Program-made: the position numbers and the translations under genes
Shown here: positions 7,939-15,522 of the stretch, piece after piece
Layout of the letters: every line of letters starts with the position of its first letter
How positions within the stretch are numbered: position 1 is the first letter of the stretch
Notes under the pieces: model-generated
Seen by the model: only the letters and a program-made list of their open reading frames with translations
Databases searched by the model: none
Told to the model about the DNA's origin: nothing
Assembly (NCBI GenBank): GCA_910577355.1
Contig: CAJTMY010000020.1
Location: 1-46,013 of the forward strand
Length of the DNA: 46,013 nucleotides
Direction: 5' to 3'
Origin: an uncultured Muribaculaceae bacterium
Lineage (GTDB): Bacteria; Bacteroidota; Bacteroidia; Bacteroidales; Muribaculaceae

Positions 7939-9360
7939 TTATTCTGTGGTCTGTATTTCGGTAGAGTCGGCTTTCTGCATGGCTATCGTGTTTCGTAATA
8001 TGAGCACACGGTTCCACCACATCATGCCGGCGGTGATAAGGACGAGCAGGCCGGCACCGATCCATTTCAGGTTGTGAGTGCACTGGAACACAATCCAGGC
8101 AAGCGGACTGCCTGCGAAGTCGAGGCTGCCGCCGCTGAATCCGCCGGGAATTGCCACTGCGGAATCTTTTGTGGCCGCAAATACATCCTTGGCGGCGAGC
8201 GTGAACCATTCAGATAGGTTGGTGACCATGTACAGGCCGGTGACCATCACGACAAGGCCGATAATGAATGTCTTGAATACGTTGCCCTTTGTGAAAGGCA
8301 GCACCAACGGGAATACGTAAAACATTCCGGCAAGCGATGCCAAAGGCAGGAACTGATTGCCCGGAAGCACCACTGCGAGAAACAGGGTGACGGGTATAAG
8401 CAGCAATGATACCACCAATGTGGCCGGGTGGCCGATGACGAGAGCCGGGCTCATGCCTATGTTGAGGCCGTCGGCTCCCTTGAACCGTCGTGCGATAAGG
8501 CTGCGCGTGGCATCGCTTATCGGTTTGAGTCCTTCGATGAACAGCACGGTGACGCGGGGGATAAGTTCCATCACAGCACCCATTTTGATGCCGAGGCCGA
8601 GGATATAAGGTATCTGCTTGACGATCTCGCTCCATGAGGCGCATGTGAGGCATCCGATGCCGATACCGACAATCACTCCGAGAAACAGAGGCTCGCCGAG
8701 CAGTCCGAACTTCTTTTTCATCCCCTCGGCATCGATCTCAAGTTTTTCGATACCTGGAATTTTGTCGAGTCCTTTGTTGATTGCCCATGCGAAAGGGACA
8801 AACCCTGCGCAGAACGGCTGGGGTATTGAGATGCCGTCCATATCCTTGTAGAACCGCTGGAATTTCTTAGCGGTGAGGTCGGCGAGAATCAAGGTGATGA
8901 TATAGCATATTATCGCGCCGAAGAATCCCCATGCGAGGGAGTCGGAGGCGAAATATATGACTGCGCCTATGAATGCGAAGTGCCAGTAGTTCCACAGGTC
9001 GATGTTTACCGTGCGTGTAGTGCGCGTGAGCAACATCAATATGTTTACCCCCAGACATACCGGGATTATGAATGCTCCCACAGCTGTATTGTATGCGACG
9101 GCTGCCGCAGCCGGCCAGCCCATGTCGAACACGTGCAGCTGAAGGTTGTATATGTCTACCACGGTGTTGAGTGCTGGACCGAGTGCCGAGGTGAGCAATG
9201 CGGTGACTATCGAGAGACCGATGAAGCCGACGCCTACTTTCAGACCCGATTTGAGCGCATCGCCGAGGCGGATGCCGATGCATAGCCCGAGCACGGTGAA
9301 TATCACCGGCATCATGACGGCTGCGCCAAGTCCTATGATGTATGAGAATACAGACTCCAT
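7939..9360 (-). CDS. Orphan GatC-like EIIC transporter (PTS galactitol IIC family)
   Basis: A polytopic protein of about 473 residues resembling the EIIC component of galactitol-type (GAT) permeases. Visible features are glycine-rich membrane segments at the N-terminus, a central cytoplasmic stretch (about residues 165-220), a GATRSLIARRF-like charged segment (here DATRSLIARRF) and a GHPATLVVSLLL segment. No EIIA, EIIB, HPr or EI gene is in the window, and transport-type PTS is generally lacking in Bacteroidota, so it probably works as a secondary transporter. The ATG at 9360 overlaps the kduD stop (TGATG). A GTG one codon upstream is also in frame. Only 6 bases separate it from kduI, so the natural guess is uptake of a KduI-linked keto-uronate. 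Confidence 0.8.
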   Translation of the reverse strand: MESVFSYIIGLGAAVMMPVIFTVLGLCIGIRLGDALKSGLKVGVGFIGLSIVTALLTSALGPALNTVVDIYNLQLHVFDMGWPAAAAVAYNTAVGAFIIPVCLGVNILMLLTRTTRTVNIDLWNYWHFAFIGAVIYFASDSLAWGFFGAIICYIITLILADLTAKKFQRFYKDMDGISIPQPFCAGFVPFAWAINKGLDKIPGIEKLEIDAEGMKKKFGLLGEPLFLGVIVGIGIGCLTCASWSEIVKQIPYILGLGIKMGAVMELIPRVTVLFIEGLKPISDATRSLIARRFKGADGLNIGMSPALVIGHPATLVVSLLLIPVTLFLAVVLPGNQFLPLASLAGMFYVFPLVLPFTKGNVFKTFIIGLVVMVTGLYMVTNLSEWFTLAAKDVFAATKDSAVAIPGGFSGGSLDFAGSPLAWIVFQCTHNLKWIGAGLLVLITAGMMWWNRVLILRNTIAMQKADSTEIQTTE

Positions 9361-10154
9361 CACTTAGGCTGTTTGCCGATGTATGCGAGGATACCGCCGT
9401 CGACGTAAAGTATCTGTCCGTTGACAAAGTCGGATGCGTCGGATGCCAGGAATACTGCGGGACCCATAAGATCTTCCGGTGTGCCCCAGCGCGCGGCCGG
9501 AGTCTTGGAGATAATGAAGCGGTCGAAGGGATGCCGGCTGCCGTCGGGTTGTATCTCGCGCAGCGGAGCGGTCTGTTCGGTGGCTATGTAGCCCGGGCCG
9601 ATGCCGTTGCACTGTATGTTGTGCTCGCCGTATTCCGAGCAGATGTTGCGGGTGAGCATTTTCAGACCGCCCTTGGCTGCGGCATATGCGCTCACGGTCT
9701 CGCGGCCGAGTTCGCTCATCATCGAGCATATGTTGATTATCTTGCCGTGTCCCTTCTTGATCATGCCCGGGATTACGGCTTTGGCGCAGATGTATGGCGC
9801 CACGAGGTCTACGTCGACCACACGGCGGAAGTCTTCCACGGCCATATCTTCCATGGGAATACGCTTGATGATACCGGCGTTGTTTACAAGTATGTCGATA
9901 GTGCCGACGGTTTTCTCTATGTCGGCTACCATGACCCGAACGGCCTGTTCGTCGGTTACATCGCAAAGATAGCCTTTGGCGTCGATCCCAAGGTCTTTAT
10001 AGGCTTTGAGACCGCGGTCTACGGTTTCCTGGCGCGAGCAGTTGAACACGATTCTTGCCCCGGCCTCCGCAAAAGCGCGGGCTATGGCGAGTCCGATGCC
10101 GTAAGCGGCACCGGTGACGAGGGCGACTTTGCCTTCAAGCGAAAAGTTTACCAT
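9360..10154 (-). CDS. kduD: 2-dehydro-3-deoxy-D-gluconate 5-dehydrogenase (SDR family)
   Basis: Reduces DKII to KDG with NAD(P)H in the cytoplasm. The 264-residue short-chain dehydrogenase has the TGAAYGIG cofactor motif near residue 15, NNAG near residue 90, a catalytic Ser in NICSMMSE near residue 142, and YAAAKGG with the catalytic Tyr-Lys pair near residues 156-160. It has no signal peptide. It leads the kduD-EIIC-kduI cluster and is translationally coupled to the EIIC gene by TGATG. Its product is the substrate of KdgK, encoded about 4 kb away. Confidence 0.92.
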   Translation of the reverse strand: MVNFSLEGKVALVTGAAYGIGLAIARAFAEAGARIVFNCSRQETVDRGLKAYKDLGIDAKGYLCDVTDEQAVRVMVADIEKTVGTIDILVNNAGIIKRIPMEDMAVEDFRRVVDVDLVAPYICAKAVIPGMIKKGHGKIINICSMMSELGRETVSAYAAAKGGLKMLTRNICSEYGEHNIQCNGIGPGYIATEQTAPLREIQPDGSRHPFDRFIISKTPAARWGTPEDLMGPAVFLASDASDFVNGQILYVDGGILAYIGKQPK

Positions 10155-10182
10155 GGTTTATTCTGTATTTTATGATAGCAGT

Positions 10183-10223
10183 AAAAAAGGGGGAGATGCG
10201 GCGCGGGTGCCGGCAGCTCCCCC
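10183..10223 (-). terminator. Terminator or attenuator hairpin between GH43 and kduD
   Basis: On the minus strand, GGGGGAG pairs with CTCCCCC across a GC-rich inner region and is followed directly by TTTTTT. This is an intrinsic terminator layout just after the GH43 stop. No convincing promoter is seen in the 28 bases between it and kduD, so partial read-through (attenuation) is possible. Confidence 0.7.
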
Positions 10224-10231
10224 TGCATGTA

Positions 10232-11896
10232 TTATTTTGTTACTCTGAACCAGTCGATGTCCATCCAGCCGCGGTTCTTGCCGGCCGGCTCAATGCTGAA
10301 GAAGCCTACACGTGCACCGATCCAGTGGCCTTCGCGGGCAGTGAATGCCTTGCCACACGGGATGAATTTCTTGCCGTCGAGGCTGTAGGAGAATGAGCAC
10401 TGATAGTCTTTGCCGACTTTGACGCGAAGCCATATGTCTAGGTCGATGGATGCGCGGCCGCCTTCGCCGTTTACGCGTGTGGGCTTGACGGTGGCTATAG
10501 TCTCGGAGGTCTCGGGCTTGTTCTTGTCGGCCTTGAGGCATTCCACCATCTTGATGGTAAAATCATCGCCGGTCTTTTCTACCGACAGGCGAGCGTAGTC
10601 GCGTCCCATGATGATGATGCCCGACTGTTGTCCGTCCTGTGTGGCCGACACAGTCACTTTGGCGGTGGCGGTGAATGTCTCGTTGGGAAATTTCTGCGTG
10701 AGTATGTTAGGCACCTCACGCATGTTCACGAAGTCGGGGGCTACGGTATGGCCGTACAGGCGGTAATAGCCGTCGGGGGTGGTGAAACCGAATGGGAGCT
10801 GATAGTTTGCAAACCACTGCCATTGCTTGCCGAGTTCTATGGTGTTGAATTCATCGGATTCGGCAGGAGTGTGTATGGCTACTTTTTCCGATACTTTGGG
10901 CTTGCGGTATGTGCTTACGGGTGTGCCGCAGCCGTCGCCGTCCTTGTCTTCGCCGATCACAGGCCACCCGTCTACCCATTTCACGGGGTTGAGATGTGCC
11001 ACACGGCCTATCACGCCTTTGTCCTGGAAGTGGATGAACCAATCTTCGCCTTCGGGTGTATCGACCCAACCGCCCTGATGGGGGCCGTTGATGTCGCTGT
11101 CGCCCTGTGCCATGACTGTTTTTACCTCATATGGGCCGTATGGTGATTTTGAGCGGAAGGCAAGTTGCCAGCCGGCTGCGACGCTGCCGGCGGGCGCGAG
11201 AATGTAGTAGTATCCGTCCTTTTTGTAGAATTTGGGGCCTTCGACAGTGTGGTTGCCGTCGGGCAGTCCGTCATATACGGCTACCGTCTCGCCTATAAGG
11301 CTTTTGCCGTCGGGTGCCATCTCAGTGACTGTGAGCAGGGCGTTGAGACCGCCACGGCTCTTGGCCCATCCGTTGACAAGGTATGCCTTGCCGTCGTCAT
11401 CCCACAGCGGGCAGGTATCTATGATACCCTTGGCGGCGTGTACAAGTACCGGAGCTTCCCATTCGCCGAGTATGTCCTTGGTCTTCACCATATAGATGCC
11501 TCGGTCGGGGTCGCCCCAATAGATATAGTATTCTCCGTCGTGGTAGCGCAGCGACGGTGCCCATACGCCGTCGCCGTGGTGAGCGTCGTTGAAGTAGTCG
11601 TACGGCACCAGTTTCTTGGCTGCGTAATTCACGATCTCCCAGTTCACCAGATCGCGCGAATGCAGGATAGGCAGTGCCGGAATGTTGGTGAAGCTCGAGG
11701 CTGTGAGGTAGTAGTCGTTGTCTACGCGGATGACGTCGGGGTCGGAATAGTCGGCGTTTATTATCGGGTTTTTGTATTTGCCGTTGCCGAGATCGGCCAC
11801 CCAGACCTCCGAAACATAGTCCTCGGCCATAAGGCCGGGACATGTTCCGAGAATAAGGGTGACTGATATTGTGATTGTCTTGAGGGCATGCATCAT
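10232..11896 (-). CDS. Glycoside hydrolase family 43 protein with C-terminal beta-sandwich domain
   Basis: A 554-residue exported GH43 enzyme, of beta-xylosidase / alpha-L-arabinofuranosidase type. The signal peptide ends near LMA-ED (about residue 24). The five-bladed propeller holds the expected catalytic triad: base Asp52 in YSDPDV, pKa-modulating Asp160 in IIDTCPLWDDDG, and acid Glu219 in VEGPKFYK. The C-terminal part (about residues 350-554) resembles the concanavalin-like domain found in many GH43 proteins. The start overlaps the upstream lipoprotein stop (TAATG). In a pectin setting an arabinofuranosidase acting on side chains is likely, but the linkage is not determinable here. It is the only glycoside hydrolase in the window. 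Confidence 0.9.
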   Translation of the reverse strand: MMHALKTITISVTLILGTCPGLMAEDYVSEVWVADLGNGKYKNPIINADYSDPDVIRVDNDYYLTASSFTNIPALPILHSRDLVNWEIVNYAAKKLVPYDYFNDAHHGDGVWAPSLRYHDGEYYIYWGDPDRGIYMVKTKDILGEWEAPVLVHAAKGIIDTCPLWDDDGKAYLVNGWAKSRGGLNALLTVTEMAPDGKSLIGETVAVYDGLPDGNHTVEGPKFYKKDGYYYILAPAGSVAAGWQLAFRSKSPYGPYEVKTVMAQGDSDINGPHQGGWVDTPEGEDWFIHFQDKGVIGRVAHLNPVKWVDGWPVIGEDKDGDGCGTPVSTYRKPKVSEKVAIHTPAESDEFNTIELGKQWQWFANYQLPFGFTTPDGYYRLYGHTVAPDFVNMREVPNILTQKFPNETFTATAKVTVSATQDGQQSGIIIMGRDYARLSVEKTGDDFTIKMVECLKADKNKPETSETIATVKPTRVNGEGGRASIDLDIWLRVKVGKDYQCSFSYSLDGKKFIPCGKAFTAREGHWIGARVGFFSIEPAGKNRGWMDIDWFRVTK

Positions 11897-13542
11897 TATT
11901 CAATCCAGCGTAGGTCGCCTGCCTGTGTGAGGTAGACGAGCGATGATGTATCTTTAATGGTGTAGTCGCCGTTTTCGGGGTTGGCGAAGAGGTCGGTCGC
12001 CGATATTCCGAGTTCGGTGGCGTTGATCTTGCTGCCGCCGAGCTTGTAGTCGGTGGTGACGAAGTTGTTGTCGTAGGTGGCGCGTGTTCCTGAGCCGGTG
12101 GCGATAAGTTCACCCATGGGCGATGCCACGATGATGTTGCGTATGGTGACGGTTGAACGCTCTGTGTTGGAGATGTCGATAAGGCGGTTGTTCACGCAGA
12201 AATCGTAGAAGGTGACGTTCTCGACGGTGAGGTCGATGGCTGTCGATGTGGTGCTGTGGTTGATGAGGTTGCCCCAGCCCCATGTGGGATCCTGCTTGTA
12301 TCCGCCGCGGCTGAATGTAGTGTTGCGGATGGTTATGGCTCCGATCTGGTCGTATGCGCCTATCTCGCCTTTGCCGGCCGATCCGAAGTTGAATGTGCCG
12401 TAGGTGCTGCCCTGCCAGCCGCATTGGTCAAACCAGCAGTTGTCAATCTCGATCGCGTCGATTTTCTTGACGTTGGACGACTGATGACGCCAGAAGCCGC
12501 GGTTCACGCTGCGGAAAACACAGTTGGTGAAACTTACGTTCTCGATCGTGAAAGGATTTGAACAGTTCATGAAGTACTGGTTGATGGCGCCATTGCGGAT
12601 CTCTACATTCCGGAATGTGAGCCCGGCAAGGTATGCACCGTTGTAGATGCTCCATGTGCCGTTTATCACGAGGATTGGACGTGTACCATTATCGGGGCAT
12701 ACGATAGAGAATCCTTTCTTGATGGGGAAGGGGGTGATATTGTATGTGGTACCGGCCATAAGCTGATACTCGGTGCCTTCCGGAATATCCGGATCGTCGT
12801 TGTTTGCCAGAAGGATGTCGGACAGGTTGTCGGTGATGTCCACATCTATCACCATGGCGGCGGGACCGGTGGTGCGGAATGTCACGGCATTGTATGGCTT
12901 GTCGTATTTACGCGGCTTGGAAGTATCGTAGATGTTTACCGTATACAGGGTTGATGCTCTCAGGTCGGAGACCTTCATCTCGCCTGATTCGCGGGCGTCC
13001 TGAGGCAGATATCCGGTGATCGAGGGCAGCTCCGGATTCATGGTCGGCACTACGCTGAACGAGTCGGCCGGGTTCTCGGCATCGACCACCCAGCGGATGA
13101 TTGCCGAATTGTCCTCGATTTCGGTCTTGGACACGCCTTGCAGGATGTGCGCGTAGTCGGGCCGGGCTTCGGTGGTGAAGTCGCAGCGGGCCCATTGCGA
13201 ATTGTTGTCGGGATTCTGTGCGTTGGAGCGTACGCGTACATAGTAGCGCGATGCATAGGGCAGATCCTGAATCACGATGTATGGCTCTACGGTTTCGAGT
13301 TCCATGAACAGGCGCTGATAGTATCCGTCCTCGAAGATCTGGACGGTGTACGATACGGCGTCGTTTACCTTGTACCATACGAGCGACATGTCGTTGTTGT
13401 TTGTCACGGTTACCTCAGGCGACGCTGCGAAGCGGGGCTGGAACAGGTCGTTCCTGTTGGTGTATTTGTCATCGGTGCAGCCGGTGACCGACAATGCGGC
13501 TACGGCGGCGACAGCGAATGCCTTTATTATATTGAGTTTCAT
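11896..13542 (-). CDS. Surface lipoprotein with fibronectin-like and DUF4957/DUF5123-type beta-helix domains
   Basis: A 548-residue lipoprotein; the signal ends in VTGC with Cys22 followed by T-D-D-K, an acidic run typical of surface-exported Bacteroidota lipoproteins. Residues about 40-125 and 130-230 look like fibronectin type III domains (WYKVNDAVSYTVQIFED, YYVRVRSNA). From about residue 240 the repeating short strands (FRNVEIRNGA, IENVSFTNCVF, IRNTTFSRGG, VENVTFYDF) form a pectate-lyase-like right-handed beta-helix of the DUF4957/DUF5123 kind. No catalytic residues can be assigned. It follows SusD directly, in the slot usually taken by surface glycan-binding proteins, so glycan binding is the likely role (inference). 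Confidence 0.75.
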   Translation of the reverse strand: MKLNIIKAFAVAAVAALSVTGCTDDKYTNRNDLFQPRFAASPEVTVTNNNDMSLVWYKVNDAVSYTVQIFEDGYYQRLFMELETVEPYIVIQDLPYASRYYVRVRSNAQNPDNNSQWARCDFTTEARPDYAHILQGVSKTEIEDNSAIIRWVVDAENPADSFSVVPTMNPELPSITGYLPQDARESGEMKVSDLRASTLYTVNIYDTSKPRKYDKPYNAVTFRTTGPAAMVIDVDITDNLSDILLANNDDPDIPEGTEYQLMAGTTYNITPFPIKKGFSIVCPDNGTRPILVINGTWSIYNGAYLAGLTFRNVEIRNGAINQYFMNCSNPFTIENVSFTNCVFRSVNRGFWRHQSSNVKKIDAIEIDNCWFDQCGWQGSTYGTFNFGSAGKGEIGAYDQIGAITIRNTTFSRGGYKQDPTWGWGNLINHSTTSTAIDLTVENVTFYDFCVNNRLIDISNTERSTVTIRNIIVASPMGELIATGSGTRATYDNNFVTTDYKLGGSKINATELGISATDLFANPENGDYTIKDTSSLVYLTQAGDLRWIE

Positions 13543-13564
13543 TGTATGTGTTCAATTTTAGGAA

Positions 13565-15502
13565 TTATTGATAGCCGTACTGCTGCTTGATGGAGCCGCG
13601 GTGCGATGTGATGACTTCGACGGGGTAGGGCATCAGATAGCGCACGGGGTCGGTGGGCTGAACCGTAGATGCGTTGTTGTAGTTGATGAAGCCGCGGAAG
13701 CTCCATTTCACATCGTCGTGTACTTCCCATTCATCTGTCTCCTTGTTGCGGTCCCACCACTGGTTTGCATATTTCTGTATGTTTTTCCATCCTTCCGAAG
13801 CGGGATGGTCGCCGATGTTCTCACCGTACTCCTTGAGACCCTTGAATTCGATGACGGTGCGTGCAGGATCGACCGGATTCGGCAGTTCACGCCAGTATAC
13901 CTGATCGCGTACGTCGCCGAGGACGCCCTGTCCCTGAGCTCGTTTGCCCCAGTCGGTGAATTTGTTGTAGAGGCTTACAAGAGTCTCGCCGTATTTGTTC
14001 CATCGGGCGAGGTCGTACTTGCGCACGCCTTCGCCGCCGAATTCCCATGCGCGTTCGTTGACGATAGCCTGGAAGAAGTCCTCGCGTGTGCCGATGGCAT
14101 CGACGTAGTCTTCCACCATCTCCGCGCGGTGTTCGGCCGCAAATGCGCGGCGGCGTACGGTTTTGAGGGCATCCTTGGCGGAAGCTGTGGGACCGTTGAG
14201 TTCGTTCTCTACTTCGGCGTACATGAGCAGAACGTCGGCGTAACGCATGCGTATGGCGTTGATGCCTGTGTTGTCGCCGTAGCCGGTCATGAACGATTTC
14301 ATATACATTTTGCTCCACTTGCCGATGTTCCAACCCGATACACAGCTCTTGCCAAGGGCTACCGTCTGGTTGAGCTCAGCATCATAGCTGTAAGGCACGC
14401 ATGTAATGTCAAGACGCAGGTCGCGGGTATCGAATGTGAAGGGATAGAGGCCGCACAGGCTGCAGTTGTTGCGTCCCTGTCCGTATGAGTGCGAGGGGTT
14501 GTTCTCGTCATAGCCTATGACCATACCTATGTTGTAGCCGAGCGACCCCGAATATTCTTTGAGCATCGGAATCTCGAAGATGACGTCGCCGTTGTTGAGT
14601 ACCGACCAGTTGCATTCGTTGATCCACATGGTTTCGTAGCTTTCGAGGTCGAGGCTGTGGTGACCTTCGGTGATGACCTTGTTGAGGTATTCCTTGGCGA
14701 TCTTGTAGTAGTCAAGATAGTCGGCAGGACGTTCCATCACGCCGACGGTGCCACCGGGGCGCAGCGAGTAGCCGCCACGGTAGAGGGCGAGCTGGCCGAT
14801 GAGAGCCTGACAGTATTCGCGGGACGCGCGTTCGACGCCTTCCTCGAGCTGCGATGCGTATTTCATGTATTTCTCGGCGTCGCGGAGGTCTTCGATGAGG
14901 TTTGTATATATATCGTCGCGCGAGGTTGTGCCTTCGGCATAGAGAGTCTCAGAGGCTTCGGTGGATTTGGTGCGGTACACTACATCGCCCCATGTGCGGA
15001 TGAGGTCGAGATAGAGCAGGCCGCGCAGACATTTCACTTCGCCGTACATCTGCTGCATCTCGGTGGGGCCGGAGGCGGCAACCTCGGTGGAGAACAGAGT
15101 CGATTGCTCCATGTTCTCTATGAAGTCGTTGCAGTAGTTTATCGCGGAGTAGGCGGTATTCCAGGTATTGCGTAGCGAACCCCACAGCGAGCGCACGTCG
15201 AAGCAGTTCACATCGTCGCCGTTGCCGGAGGTAGAGATCTGGTTGCCGTTGGCTTTCATCTCCACGTCGGTGTTGGTGGCGAAGGTGTATGGCAGGGCGA
15301 GGCCGTACAGGTTACGGTCGGTGAGTTTCGAGTATATCGAGCCCATCATGGCTTTGGTCTCGGTTTCGGACGAGAATATCTCGTCGGTGGTGAAGGACGA
15401 TTCGGGAGTCACATCCAGAAAGTCCTCACATGATGCGAGCGATACGCATGCGCTGAAAGCGAGAGCGGCAGCCGAAATATTCTTTATGAATCGGGTTTTC
15501 AT
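13565..15502 (-). CDS. SusD/RagB family nutrient-binding lipoprotein
   Basis: A 645-residue outer-membrane lipoprotein forming the lid on the SusC channel. The signal peptide ends in SLASC with lipidated Cys25, followed by EDFLDVTPES, a SusD hallmark. TPR-type helices include GEVKCLRGLLYLDLIRTWGDVVY near residue 150. The C-terminal half has the typical RMRYADVLLMYAEVEN and IVNERAWEFGGEGVRKYDLARW motifs. The gene follows susC by 20 bases. Ligand specificity is not visible but the locus points to pectic oligosaccharides. Confidence 0.95.
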   Translation of the reverse strand: MKTRFIKNISAAALAFSACVSLASCEDFLDVTPESSFTTDEIFSSETETKAMMGSIYSKLTDRNLYGLALPYTFATNTDVEMKANGNQISTSGNGDDVNCFDVRSLWGSLRNTWNTAYSAINYCNDFIENMEQSTLFSTEVAASGPTEMQQMYGEVKCLRGLLYLDLIRTWGDVVYRTKSTEASETLYAEGTTSRDDIYTNLIEDLRDAEKYMKYASQLEEGVERASREYCQALIGQLALYRGGYSLRPGGTVGVMERPADYLDYYKIAKEYLNKVITEGHHSLDLESYETMWINECNWSVLNNGDVIFEIPMLKEYSGSLGYNIGMVIGYDENNPSHSYGQGRNNCSLCGLYPFTFDTRDLRLDITCVPYSYDAELNQTVALGKSCVSGWNIGKWSKMYMKSFMTGYGDNTGINAIRMRYADVLLMYAEVENELNGPTASAKDALKTVRRRAFAAEHRAEMVEDYVDAIGTREDFFQAIVNERAWEFGGEGVRKYDLARWNKYGETLVSLYNKFTDWGKRAQGQGVLGDVRDQVYWRELPNPVDPARTVIEFKGLKEYGENIGDHPASEGWKNIQKYANQWWDRNKETDEWEVHDDVKWSFRGFINYNNASTVQPTDPVRYLMPYPVEVITSHRGSIKQQYGYQ

Positions 15503-15522
15503 GTTTTTGCTGGTTTAGGAGA

